Below, piece after piece: positions 1 through 6,858 of a stretch of 64,000 bases of DNA. The first letter of the stretch is position 1; each line of letters begins with the position of its first letter. The DNA comes from JACDAN01 sp963842235 (GTDB taxonomy: Bacteria; Actinomycetota; Thermoleophilia; Gaiellales; Gaiellaceae): the NCBI GenBank assembly GCA_963842235.1, contig CAWJFT010000001.1, positions 806,001 to 870,000 on the forward strand. Reading direction: 5' to 3'. The notes under the pieces were generated by a model, which searched no databases, had not been told where the DNA came from, and worked only from the letters and a program-made list of their open reading frames with translations. A program made the translations under genes and the position numbers.

Positions 1-522
1 GATCATCCCGATCATGAGTGCGATCCCGACGGGGTCGTTCACGCCCGACTCGCCCTCGAGGATCGTCCCCGCCCGGCCGCGGATCTCCGTGTCGCCGAGC
101 ACGGAGAACATGACGGCAGGATCGGTCGGTGCAAGCGCTGCGCCGAGGATGCCGGCCGTCGTCCACGAGAAGTCGAACAAGTAGTGGGCTGCGACCGCGA
201 GCACGCCGGCGGTTGCAAACGTGCCGAGCACCCCCAGCGTGAAGATCGGCACCGCGGCGACTCGGAAGCGGCGCCACCCGACCAACGTCCCGCCGTTGAA
301 GAGGATGACGATCACGGCGACGACGCCGATCCGCTCGACCTCCTTGATCGAGAGGCGTTCGCCGAGCTCCGGGAAGAGATCCGAGGCGATCGCGGCGAGC
401 AGGAGGAAGACGCCGGGCTCCGGCACGGGGAAGCGCTCGTTCAGCTTCGTCGCGAGCAGGGCGAGGAGCAAACCGCCCGCGACGACGAGCACGATTGCCC
501 CGAAACCAGCGAGTTCCTCCAA
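1..522 (-). CDS. Monovalent cation/proton antiporter, CPA1/NhaP-like (partial)
   Basis: The reverse strand reads as an open frame from a TTG at 522 to the window edge (174 codons), so only the N-terminal part is present. Successive hydrophobic segments and the motifs LFNGGTLVGW, APTDPAVMFSVLGD and LEGESGVNDPVGIAL are typical of CPA1 Na+(K+)/H+ antiporters of the NhaP/CvrA type. The paired acidic residues in TDP and ND are the expected ion-binding positions in the membrane core. TTG was chosen because a TAG stop lies two codons upstream and an AAGGAAAGG Shine-Dalgarno-like stretch precedes it. Known family role: exchange of Na+ or K+ for protons at the cytoplasmic membrane. The ion specificity cannot be told from this fragment. 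Confidence 0.85.
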   Translation of the reverse strand, partial: MEELAGFGAIVLVVAGGLLLALLATKLNERFPVPEPGVFLLLAAIASDLFPELGERLSIKEVERIGVVAVIVILFNGGTLVGWRRFRVAAVPIFTLGVLGTFATAGVLAVAAHYLFDFSWTTAGILGAALAPTDPAVMFSVLGDTEIRGRAGTILEGESGVNDPVGIALMIGMI

Positions 523-586
523 CCTCTAAACCCTTTCCTTACAAATCACTGAACGAAGTCAAACCGCGCGTGGCGATACTGACGCG

Positions 587-1105
587 ATGCGCCGCGCAAC
601 GGTCATCCTTGCCGTCTCCTCGATCGGAGCCTCGCTGGTTGCTGCTGCAGCCGCCGCCGGCCCCCCGGCCATGGAGGACGGAACGCTCTCGGTCCGCGAC
701 GGCCGAGCGACGATGCTCGTGCGCGTCAAGGGCAGCATCATCGGCCGCCTGGCGAAGGGCAAGCTGACGGTGACCGACTCCGCGACGCCGGCCACGATCA
801 TCGTTCGGGGCTGGGAGACCAAGGTTCCGCTTCCCGGCCGGACGACCGTATACAGCGGCAAGGGCATTCGCTTCCGCATCGCGGCCGATCGCAAGGTCAC
901 AGTCAGGCTCAACGGCCGGGGTCTGAACTACACGGTCGTGGGACGCGGGGACGGCTGGTTGGACGGGCTCGGCGATCCCACGAAGGGGATCTTCTTCGAC
1001 GGCTCGTACTCGCTGAACGCCGAGCCGTACCACTCGATCCCGGACGATAAGGCGCAGTTCTTGCTGGCGTCTCCGAAGCCGCCCGGCTCGGGCGCGAGCG
1101 GGTAG
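587..1105 (+). CDS. Secreted protein of unknown function
   Basis: A 172-residue protein begins with two Arg, a hydrophobic stretch to about residue 20 and an Ala-rich AAAAAAGPPA region, so it has a Sec-type signal peptide with probable cleavage near residue 24. The mature part looks beta-rich, with GRATMLVRVKGSIIGRL and evenly spaced Gly and Val, and has no Cys. I do not recognise a family or catalytic motif. A -10-like GATACT ends 6 nt before the ATG, which suggests a leaderless transcript. It precedes a two-component system by 30 bp, so an envelope role linked to that system is possible but unsupported. Confidence 0.65.
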   Translation: MRRATVILAVSSIGASLVAAAAAAGPPAMEDGTLSVRDGRATMLVRVKGSIIGRLAKGKLTVTDSATPATIIVRGWETKVPLPGRTTVYSGKGIRFRIAADRKVTVRLNGRGLNYTVVGRGDGWLDGLGDPTKGIFFDGSYSLNAEPYHSIPDDKAQFLLASPKPPGSGASG

Positions 1106-1135
1106 TCCGCGGAGTCTGGCATCCTGGAAGGCGCG

Positions 1136-1855
1136 ATGGCAGCTGCTGACGCGCAAACGGTTCTTGTGGTCGAAGACGAGGCCTCGATCGCCTCGTTCGT
1201 GGCCATGTACCTTCGGAACGCCGGCTTCGAGGTTCAGGTCGCGCCGAACGGCCGCGACGCGCTGACGAAGGCGGAGAACGGCGCTCCCGCTCTGGTCGTC
1301 CTCGACCTGATGCTCCCGGACATCGACGGGATCGAGGTGTGCCGTCGGATTCGCCAGAAATCAGACGTGCCGATCCTCATGCTCACGGCGCGCGACGAGG
1401 ACATCGACAAGATCGTCGGGCTCGAGGTCGGCGCTGACGATTACCTCACGAAGCCGTTCAACCCACGCGAGCTCGTCGCGCGTGTGAAGTCCATCCTCCG
1501 CCGGGCCACGCCCGAGCGGCGCGAGCAGAAGACGACGCAGATCCGCCACGGAGACCTGCTCGTCGACGCCGGCCGGCGGGAGGTTCACGTCAACGAAGAA
1601 GACATCCAGCTCGCGCCGAAGGAGTTCGACCTCCTTTGGGAGCTGCTCGATCACAACGGGCTCGTCCTCACGCGCGACCAGCTCCTCGAGCGCGTTTGGG
1701 GCTACACGTTCGCCGGCGACACGCGCACGGTGGACGTCCACATCCGCCAGCTCCGGCGCAAGCTCGGCGACGCGTCCCCGATCGTGACCGTGTGGGGCGT
1801 CGGCTACAAGGCCTCTCCCGCCAAGGACGCCTCCAAGAACACGGTCAGCGCCTAA
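1136..1855 (+). CDS. OmpR/PhoB-family response regulator
   Basis: A 239-residue DNA-binding response regulator. The receiver domain (about residues 8-122) keeps the acidic pair E13/D14, phospho-acceptor D57 in LVVLDLMLPDIDG, T84 and K106 in LTKPF, so it should be phosphorylated normally. A winged-helix trans_reg_C domain follows (about 137-228), with LAPKEFDLLWELL and the recognition-helix region RTVDVHIRQLRRKLGD. GGAAGG just upstream of the ATG can act as ribosome-binding site. It is followed after 9 bp by its histidine kinase, the usual cognate arrangement. The signal sensed and the regulon are unknown. Confidence 0.93.
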   Translation: MAAADAQTVLVVEDEASIASFVAMYLRNAGFEVQVAPNGRDALTKAENGAPALVVLDLMLPDIDGIEVCRRIRQKSDVPILMLTARDEDIDKIVGLEVGADDYLTKPFNPRELVARVKSILRRATPERREQKTTQIRHGDLLVDAGRREVHVNEEDIQLAPKEFDLLWELLDHNGLVLTRDQLLERVWGYTFAGDTRTVDVHIRQLRRKLGDASPIVTVWGVGYKASPAKDASKNTVSA

Positions 1856-1864
1856 GGACCCCGC

Positions 1865-3259
1865 ATGTTCAGGTCGCTGCGCTTTCGGCTGCCGGCCCTC
1901 TTCCTCGCGGGCGCCGCACTGGCCGGGCTCGTCTCGACGATCATCTCGGTCGGCCTCTTCCAGGACTACACCCAGGATCGGCTGCTGGCCGAGCTGCGCC
2001 GTGAGGCGCAGGGGCTGACCAGCCTCTACGCGGAACAGGCGCGGAAGGTCGTCGAGGCGCCGGAGGGGTCGAAGGTCATCCCGCTGGCAACACGCCGGCT
2101 CGAGGATGCGAGCGGCAGCTCGCTCTACTGGGCTGGGGGACGGGTCTTCTACGGGCAGTCCTCAGGTCTCCGCCTGCTGCCGAAAAACCCGGTTCCGTAC
2201 AGGGACGGACGGATCAGAACGTTCGAGTTCACGCCGCCCGACGCCGGCCACGAGTATCTCGCGGTCTCCTCGCCGCTGCAGCTCGGTCGTGGCGAGCCGT
2301 ACTTCGGTGCGCTGATCGTGGCCAAGCCCAAGGCCGAGCTGCGGGACCGGTGGGTGACGCTGGTCGAGCGGCTGGCCCTCGCCGGCATCGTCGGGATCCT
2401 CGTCGCCGGTGCTCTCGCCTGGTACCTGTCACGCCGCATCACCGAGCCCGTTCTCGCTCTGACCGAGGCGGCCGATGAGATCGCCGAGGGCCACTACGAC
2501 GTCAAGCTCCCGCCGGTGCGCGGTCACGACGAGATCGGCCTCTTGTCCGCGCGCTTCGGCCAGATGGCCGAGCGGCTCCAGGAGGCCGAGGAGCTCGAGC
2601 GCAACTTCCTGATGACCGTCTCGCACGAGCTGCGCACGCCTCTGACCGCGATTCGCGGGCACGTCGAGGCGCTCCGCGAAGGCGTCGCGCAGGACGAGGC
2701 CTCTCGCAGCGAGTCACTCGAGGTCATCGCGGCCGAGGCGGGGCGGCTGGAGCGGCTGGTCGGCGACGTGCTCGACCTGGCCAAGCTGGACACGCGCCGC
2801 TTCACGCTGCGCCAGGAAGAGGTCGACATGGCCCGGCTGCTGGAACGTGCGTATGGAGCGTTCTCGGAGGAGGCTCGACGACGCGGAATCGACTACGAGA
2901 GTGAGATCAGCGCTCGCCCGGTCATCGTGGCGGACGGGGACCGCGTCTTGCAGATCATCTCCAACCTGCTCTCGAACGCCTTCCGCTGGACGCCGGACGG
3001 CGGTCGCGTCGAGCTCGCGCTCGACCAGCAGAACGGGCTCGTCTCCGTCGCCGTCCAGGACACCGGCCCTGGCATTGCCGCAGACGAGGTCGACCGGATC
3101 TTCCGCCCCTTCTGGTCGCGCGACGGCGGCGGTACGGGTCTCGGCCTCGCAATCGCCCGAGAGCTCGCGACGGCGCACGGCGGCCGCATTGAGTTGCAGA
3201 CCGAGCCCGGCCGCGGCACGCGCTTCGAGCTCGTCCTGCCGCTCAGCCCGCGCGTCTGA
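1865..3259 (+). CDS. Sensor histidine kinase (HAMP-HisKA-HATPase)
   Basis: A 464-residue membrane kinase. TM1 is at about residues 10-32, followed by an extracytoplasmic sensor region of about 140 residues, TM2 near 165-187, then a HAMP linker containing SRRITEPVLALTEAADEI. The HisKA motif VSHELRTPLTAIRGH carries the phospho-acceptor H254. The ATPase domain has the N box NLLSNAFRWTPDGG, G1 box DTGPGIAADE and G2 box GTGLGLAIARE. It is expected to autophosphorylate and pass phosphate to D57 of the regulator immediately upstream. The sensor region resembles no named domain I can identify. The gene ends 3 bp from a convergent gene. Confidence 0.93.
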   Translation: MFRSLRFRLPALFLAGAALAGLVSTIISVGLFQDYTQDRLLAELRREAQGLTSLYAEQARKVVEAPEGSKVIPLATRRLEDASGSSLYWAGGRVFYGQSSGLRLLPKNPVPYRDGRIRTFEFTPPDAGHEYLAVSSPLQLGRGEPYFGALIVAKPKAELRDRWVTLVERLALAGIVGILVAGALAWYLSRRITEPVLALTEAADEIAEGHYDVKLPPVRGHDEIGLLSARFGQMAERLQEAEELERNFLMTVSHELRTPLTAIRGHVEALREGVAQDEASRSESLEVIAAEAGRLERLVGDVLDLAKLDTRRFTLRQEEVDMARLLERAYGAFSEEARRRGIDYESEISARPVIVADGDRVLQIISNLLSNAFRWTPDGGRVELALDQQNGLVSVAVQDTGPGIAADEVDRIFRPFWSRDGGGTGLGLAIARELATAHGGRIELQTEPGRGTRFELVLPLSPRV

Positions 3260-3262
3260 GGA

Positions 3263-3724
3263 TCAGCCGTTCGAGGAGCGGCGGTCCTGCGCGTCCTCGA
3301 TGCGGTGGACGCTGGCGCCGCCCTTCTCCGTGAGACTCCGCTCCAGCCGTGCCAGGCGTTCGTCGACGCCTTGCCATCCGGAGGTGATCAGATCGACGAG
3401 CAGCGCGAGGTCGTCGACTCGCGCATGGCGCTCGGCCAGGCTGTCTCCCTCTATCCGCTCGAGCCGGCGGATCGTCTGGTTGGCGAGGCCGCGAACCTCC
3501 GCGAGCTGGCGCGCGACGGGCAGCGCCTCGGCTTTGAGGCCTTCCTGGACCGCGTCGCCGATCTTGCCCGGCAGCGAGGCCTCGAGCTGCGCCGCCAGCT
3601 CAGCGAGCTCTTCGATCTGGGCCCGGGCCCGCTCGAGCGCCGCGTCGATGTCTCCCGGCTGTGTCCGCGACTTGGCGGCCGCCTCCAGCCGCTCCCTGGC
3701 GCGCTCGACGGCGCTGTAGTCCAT
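3263..3724 (-). CDS. Predicted coiled-coil protein, unknown function
   Basis: A 153-residue hydrophilic protein rich in Glu, Arg, Ala and Leu with long heptad-like stretches (AVERARERLEAAAKSR, ALERARAQIEELAELAAQLE, ERLARLERSLTEKG). It has no Cys, signal peptide or membrane segment, and I do not recognise the family. The start is ATG at 3724 with -10-like TACCCT ending 6 nt before it, predicting a leaderless mRNA. Its promoter region is shared with divergent queA, 25 bp away. Coding status rests on the clean frame between well-supported neighbours and the strongly helical composition. Confidence 0.6.
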   Translation of the reverse strand: MDYSAVERARERLEAAAKSRTQPGDIDAALERARAQIEELAELAAQLEASLPGKIGDAVQEGLKAEALPVARQLAEVRGLANQTIRRLERIEGDSLAERHARVDDLALLVDLITSGWQGVDERLARLERSLTEKGGASVHRIEDAQDRRSSNG

Positions 3725-3730
3725 GCGACC

Positions 3731-3740
3731 AGGGTACCGT
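3731..3740. promoter_or_regulatory. Back-to-back -10 elements between the coiled-coil gene and queA
   Basis: AGGGTACCGT contains TACCGT on the + strand (9 nt before the queA ATG) and TACCCT on the - strand (6 nt before the ATG at 3724). The two hexamers share the central TA, so one melting site could serve both genes. No good -35 is visible. Confidence 0.4.
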
Positions 3741-3749
3741 GCTCCTCGG

Positions 3750-4769
3750 ATGGATACCGCCGAGCTCGAGTACGAGCTCCCGTCCGAGCTGATCGCGCAG
3801 CGGCCGCCGGAACGGCGAGACGATTCCCGGCTGCTGGTCTACGACCGAGCGACCGGAGAGGTTCGCCACCGGCGGTTCTCGGAGCTGCCCGAGGAGCTGC
3901 ACGGCGAGCTCGTGGTCGTCAACGAGACGCGGGTGATCCCGGCGCGGTTGCGTCTGGAGCGGCCCGGCGGCGGGGAGGCGGAGGTGCTGCTCCTCGAGCC
4001 GGTCGGCCCTGACGGTGTGTGGGAGGGTCTGGCGCGTCCGTCCCGGAGGCTGCGAGCCGGCCAGCGGCTCGGACCGGTCGAGCTGCTCGAGCCGCTCGGC
4101 GACGGGCGGTGGCGGCTGCGGCTCGAGGGCGCGCCGGCGGGGGAGACGCCGCTTCCGCCGTACATCACCGAGCCGCTCGACGATCCCGACCGCTATCAGA
4201 CGGTGTTCGCGCGAGAGGAAGGCTCGGCGGCGGCGCCGACTGCCGGGTTGCACTTCACGCCGGAGCTCCTCGACCGGCTCGATGTCGCGCGCGTCACGCT
4301 GCACGTCGGGCTCGACACGTTCCGCCCGATCGAGGTGGAGGCGATCGAAGAGCACGAGATCCACACGGAGCGCTACTCCGTCGAGCCGGGCGAGTGGAAT
4401 CGGATCCGGGCGGCGGAGCGAGTGCTCGCCGTCGGGACCACGACGGTCCGGGTGCTCGAGACGCTGGCAAGTTACAACTTGTTACAAGCTTCTTCGGACC
4501 CCTCGCAGCCGCTGTCCCGGGCGGGCCGAGACGCTTCGAGCCGTGCAAGTAACAAGTTGTTACAAGGGCGGACCGGGCTGTTCATCACGCCGGGATACGA
4601 GTTCAAGCGAGTCGACTCGATGCTCACGAACTTCCACCTGCCCCGGTCGACGCTCCTGGCACTCGTGATGGCCTTCGCGGGCGTGGAGGAGACGCGGCGC
4701 CTGTACGAGCTCGCGATCGCCGAGCGCTACCGCTTCTACTCGTTCGGCGATGCCATGCTGATCCGATGA
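3750..4769 (+). CDS. queA: S-adenosylmethionine:tRNA ribosyltransferase-isomerase
   Basis: QueA transfers the ribosyl part of S-adenosylmethionine to preQ1 in tRNA, giving epoxyqueuosine at wobble position 34. The family sequence is clear throughout: YELPSELIAQRPPERRDDSRLL at the N-terminus is the QueA signature, followed by VVNETRVIPARL, PTAGLHFTPELL, VTLHVGLDTFRPI, AVGTTTVRVLE, LFITPGYEFKRVDSMLTNFHLP and STLLALVMAFAG. The start is ATG 3750; an in-frame ATG at 3723 would overlap the divergent gene. The protein is 339 residues. An unusual AT-rich in-frame segment (about residues 240-272) separates VLETLA from GRTGLFI and is bounded by near-identical 22-bp repeats, making this loop roughly 20 residues longer than in common QueA proteins. 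tgt lies downstream, consistent with a queuosine operon. Confidence 0.95.
   Translation: MDTAELEYELPSELIAQRPPERRDDSRLLVYDRATGEVRHRRFSELPEELHGELVVVNETRVIPARLRLERPGGGEAEVLLLEPVGPDGVWEGLARPSRRLRAGQRLGPVELLEPLGDGRWRLRLEGAPAGETPLPPYITEPLDDPDRYQTVFAREEGSAAAPTAGLHFTPELLDRLDVARVTLHVGLDTFRPIEVEAIEEHEIHTERYSVEPGEWNRIRAAERVLAVGTTTVRVLETLASYNLLQASSDPSQPLSRAGRDASSRASNKLLQGRTGLFITPGYEFKRVDSMLTNFHLPRSTLLALVMAFAGVEETRRLYELAIAERYRFYSFGDAMLIR
4467..4566 (+). repeat. Pair of 22-bp AT-rich palindromic direct repeats inside queA
   Basis: Two copies starting GCAAGT and ending TTGTTACAAG lie at 4467-4488 and 4545-4566, differing at 2 of 22 positions and offset by 78 bp, exactly 26 codons. Each holds a palindrome with 7-bp arms, perfect in the second copy (GTAACAA-G-TTGTTAC) and with one mismatch in the first. 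They are strikingly AT-rich against a GC-rich gene and keep the frame open (ASYNLLQ and ASNKLLQ). Confidence 0.8.
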
Positions 4770-4771
4770 AG

Positions 4772-4788
4772 ACATGTCTAGCACATGT
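4772..4788. promoter_or_regulatory. Putative VapB operator with paired ACATGT palindromes
   Basis: ACATGT occurs at 4772-4777 and 4783-4788, with centres 11 bp (one helical turn) apart, just downstream of the queA stop and upstream of vapB. The site is directly followed by a TGATAC -10-like element, so a bound ribbon-helix-helix VapB(C) complex would cover this promoter. Paired palindromes are the usual form of VapBC autoregulatory operators. Confidence 0.55.
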
Positions 4789-4804
4789 GATACCGTGCGG
4801 AACC

Positions 4805-5035
4805 ATGGCGATGATTCAAATTCGCAACGTCCCCGATCACCTGCACCGGGAGCTAAAGGCACGCGCCGCAAGAGAAGGACTGACCCTGTCCGACTACCTC
4901 TTGCGGATGGCGGAACGAGAGGCTGGACGTCCGACGATTGAAGAGCTCAGCGCCCGAATCCGCCGCCGCGGACGGGTGCAGTTGAAGGAATCACCGGAAG
5001 AGATCATCCGCCGCATGCGTGACGCCGCCGAGTGA
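4805..5035 (+). CDS. vapB: VapB/FitA-type antitoxin, ribbon-helix-helix
   Basis: A 76-residue antitoxin. The N-terminal MIQIRNVPDHLHRELKARA followed by EGLTLSDYLLRMAE is a ribbon-helix-helix DNA-binding motif of the FitA/VapB type. The charged C-terminal tail (PTIEELSARIRRRGRVQL) would wrap around and neutralise VapC. The start is ATG 4805; a second ATG lies 6 bp later, and an upstream in-frame ATG at 4766 is disfavoured because it would run through the operator. The stop overlaps the GTG of vapC by four bases, so translation is coupled. Expected role: bind VapC and repress its own promoter through the paired palindromes upstream. Confidence 0.85.
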   Translation: MAMIQIRNVPDHLHRELKARAAREGLTLSDYLLRMAEREAGRPTIEELSARIRRRGRVQLKESPEEIIRRMRDAAE

Positions 5036-5421
5036 TCGTCCTCGACAGCTCGGCTGCAGTCGAATACCTACTCGGCTCGACCTCGGGAGAATGGGTTGAG
5101 GCACGCCTTGTCGCAGACCCCGATCTTCACGTTCCCCACCTTCTCGACCTCGAAGTGCTGAATACGCTCCGCCGCCTCGTGCGGATCCGTTCGGTGGCGC
5201 AGGCGCGGGCCGAGCAGGCGCTCGCCGATCTCGTGGATCTGGATTTGACCCGCTATCCGCATCTCCCGTTCATCGAGCGGATGTGGGAGCTGCGGGTGCA
5301 CTTACCGGCATACGACGCAGTGTTCGCCGCCCTCGCCGAGGCGCTTGGCGCAACGTTGGTCACGACCGACCGAAGGCTCGCGCGAGCACCTGGTGTCCGG
5401 GCCGACATCGTCACGCCGTGA
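5032..5421 (+). CDS. vapC: VapC toxin, PIN-domain ribonuclease
   Basis: A 129-residue PIN-domain protein that starts at GTG 5032 inside the vapB stop. Conserved acidic residues for Mg2+-dependent RNA cleavage are visible: D5 in VLDSSAAVEYL, the Glu of LDLEVLNTLRR, the Asp of PAYDAVFAALAEALGA and the Asp of LVTTDRRLARAPG. Known VapC toxins cut tRNA or rRNA; the target here cannot be predicted. Its own stop overlaps the GTG of tgt by four bases, so the whole pair is tightly spliced into the queA-tgt operon rather than forming a separate island. The active site looks complete. Confidence 0.9.
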   Translation: MIVLDSSAAVEYLLGSTSGEWVEARLVADPDLHVPHLLDLEVLNTLRRLVRIRSVAQARAEQALADLVDLDLTRYPHLPFIERMWELRVHLPAYDAVFAALAEALGATLVTTDRRLARAPGVRADIVTP

Positions 5422-6524
5422 GCTTCCAAGCCATCGCGATCGATGGCGCTGCGCGCGCCGGCGTCCTCGAAACCCCGCACGGCGAGGTGCCGACGCCGGC
5501 GTTCATGCCCGTGGGGACCAAGGGGACGGTGAAGACCCTGCACCCGGACGAGCTGCGCGACCTCGGGGCGCACATCCTCCTCGGTAACACGTACCACCTG
5601 CACTTCCGTCCGGGCGACGAGCTGATCGCGGAGCTGGGCGGCCTCCACGCCTTCATGGGCTGGGACGGGCCCATCCTCACCGACTCGGGCGGCTTCCAGG
5701 TCTTCTCCCTCCGCGACACCCTGCTCTCGGTCGACGACGATGGCGTCACCTTCCGCTCGGTCTACGACGGCTCGCCCGCCCGGCTCACGCCGGAATCGGT
5801 CGCACGGATCCAGTCCAATCTCGGCTCCGACATCGCCATGTGCCTCGACGTCTGCCCGCCGGCCGGCGTCCCGCGCGATGAGCTCGCGCAAGCGGTGCAC
5901 AGGACCACCCGCTGGGCCCACCGTCAGCGCAAAGCCGCGCGTCCAGACACCCAAGTCCTCTTCGGGATCACGCAAGGAGCCTCCGACGCCGAGCTCCGCC
6001 GCCGCTCGATCGAAGAGATCACGGAGCTCGACTTCGACGGCTACGCACTCGGTGGCCTCTCCGTCGGCGAGCCGCGCGAGCTCACGCTCGACGCCACGGC
6101 ATGGGCCGCCCCGCTCCTCCCGGAGGACCGACCCCGCTACTTCATGGGCATCGGCGACGCTGTGGGGATCATCGAGGTGATCGAGCGCGGCGTCGACATG
6201 TTCGACTGCGTGCTTCCGACGCGCACCGCGCGCACGGGCTCGGCGCTGACCTGGGAGGGCCGCCTCAACCTCCGCAATGCCCGCTTCGCACGTGATCCCC
6301 GCCCGCTGGAGGAGGGCTGCGGCTGCCCCGCCTGCACCCGGTTCTCCCGTGCGTATATCCGCCACTTGGTGAATCAGGAGGAGCTGCTCGGCCTTCGGCT
6401 GCTGAGTTTGCACAACCTTTACTTCGTTTTTGGCGTCACAGCCCAGGCGAGGGCAGCGATTGAGGCAGGAGAACTGGCATCCTTCAAGCGCCAAGCCCTC
6501 GAGCGCTTGGAACCCCCCAACTAA
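5418..6524 (+). CDS. tgt: tRNA-guanine (queuine) transglycosylase
   Basis: Tgt exchanges guanine-34 of GUN-anticodon tRNAs for preQ1. The 368-residue protein begins at GTG 5418 (VSFQAIAIDGAARAGVLETP), overlapping the vapC stop. Family motifs include TPAFMPVGTKGTVKTL, GNTYHLHFRPG, TDSGGFQVFSL (catalytic Asp region), ALGGLSVGE, MGIGDAVGI and FDCVLPTRTARTG. The zinc site is complete: CGCPAC followed by HNLYF. The preceding frame is open through vapC in another phase, but homology begins only here. Together with queA this gives the last steps of tRNA queuosine modification; preQ1 synthesis genes are not in the window. Confidence 0.96.
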   Translation: MSFQAIAIDGAARAGVLETPHGEVPTPAFMPVGTKGTVKTLHPDELRDLGAHILLGNTYHLHFRPGDELIAELGGLHAFMGWDGPILTDSGGFQVFSLRDTLLSVDDDGVTFRSVYDGSPARLTPESVARIQSNLGSDIAMCLDVCPPAGVPRDELAQAVHRTTRWAHRQRKAARPDTQVLFGITQGASDAELRRRSIEEITELDFDGYALGGLSVGEPRELTLDATAWAAPLLPEDRPRYFMGIGDAVGIIEVIERGVDMFDCVLPTRTARTGSALTWEGRLNLRNARFARDPRPLEEGCGCPACTRFSRAYIRHLVNQEELLGLRLLSLHNLYFVFGVTAQARAAIEAGELASFKRQALERLEPPN

Positions 6525-6549
6525 GGAACACAGGAGCCGAAGGCTAGGT

Positions 6550-6843
6550 ATGAACGCGGGACCCCTGATCTTCCTCGTCGCGATGATCGCGCTGCTGTGG
6601 TTCGTCCTGATTCGGCCACAGCGGCGGCGCCAGGCGGTGCAGCGGGATTTGGTCAGCCAACTGACCGTTGACGACGAGGTCGTGACCGTCGGCGGCATGT
6701 TCGGTCGGGTGCGCTCGGTCGCCGACGACCACGTGCTGCTGGAGATCGCGCCGGGGACCGAGGTCCGTCTCGCCAAGGAAGCGGTCACGGGGGTCATCCA
6801 GAAGGACGAGCAATTGCCCGCTGAGGCGGAAAACCCCGGCTAA
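6550..6843 (+). CDS. yajC: Preprotein translocase accessory subunit YajC
   Basis: A 97-residue single-span protein. The N-terminal membrane segment GPLIFLVAMIALLWFVLIRP is followed by the basic QRRRQ and the conserved core VDDEVVTVGGMFGRV and LEIAPGTEVRLAKEAV, the YajC signature. YajC associates with SecDF at the inner membrane. It lies 25 bp after tgt and 15 bp before secDF, the classic tgt-yajC-secD order. The start is the ATG at 6550; the frame is open upstream but overlaps tgt. Confidence 0.94.
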   Translation: MNAGPLIFLVAMIALLWFVLIRPQRRRQAVQRDLVSQLTVDDEVVTVGGMFGRVRSVADDHVLLEIAPGTEVRLAKEAVTGVIQKDEQLPAEAENPG

Positions 6844-6858
6844 CCTAGCCCTTCATAC

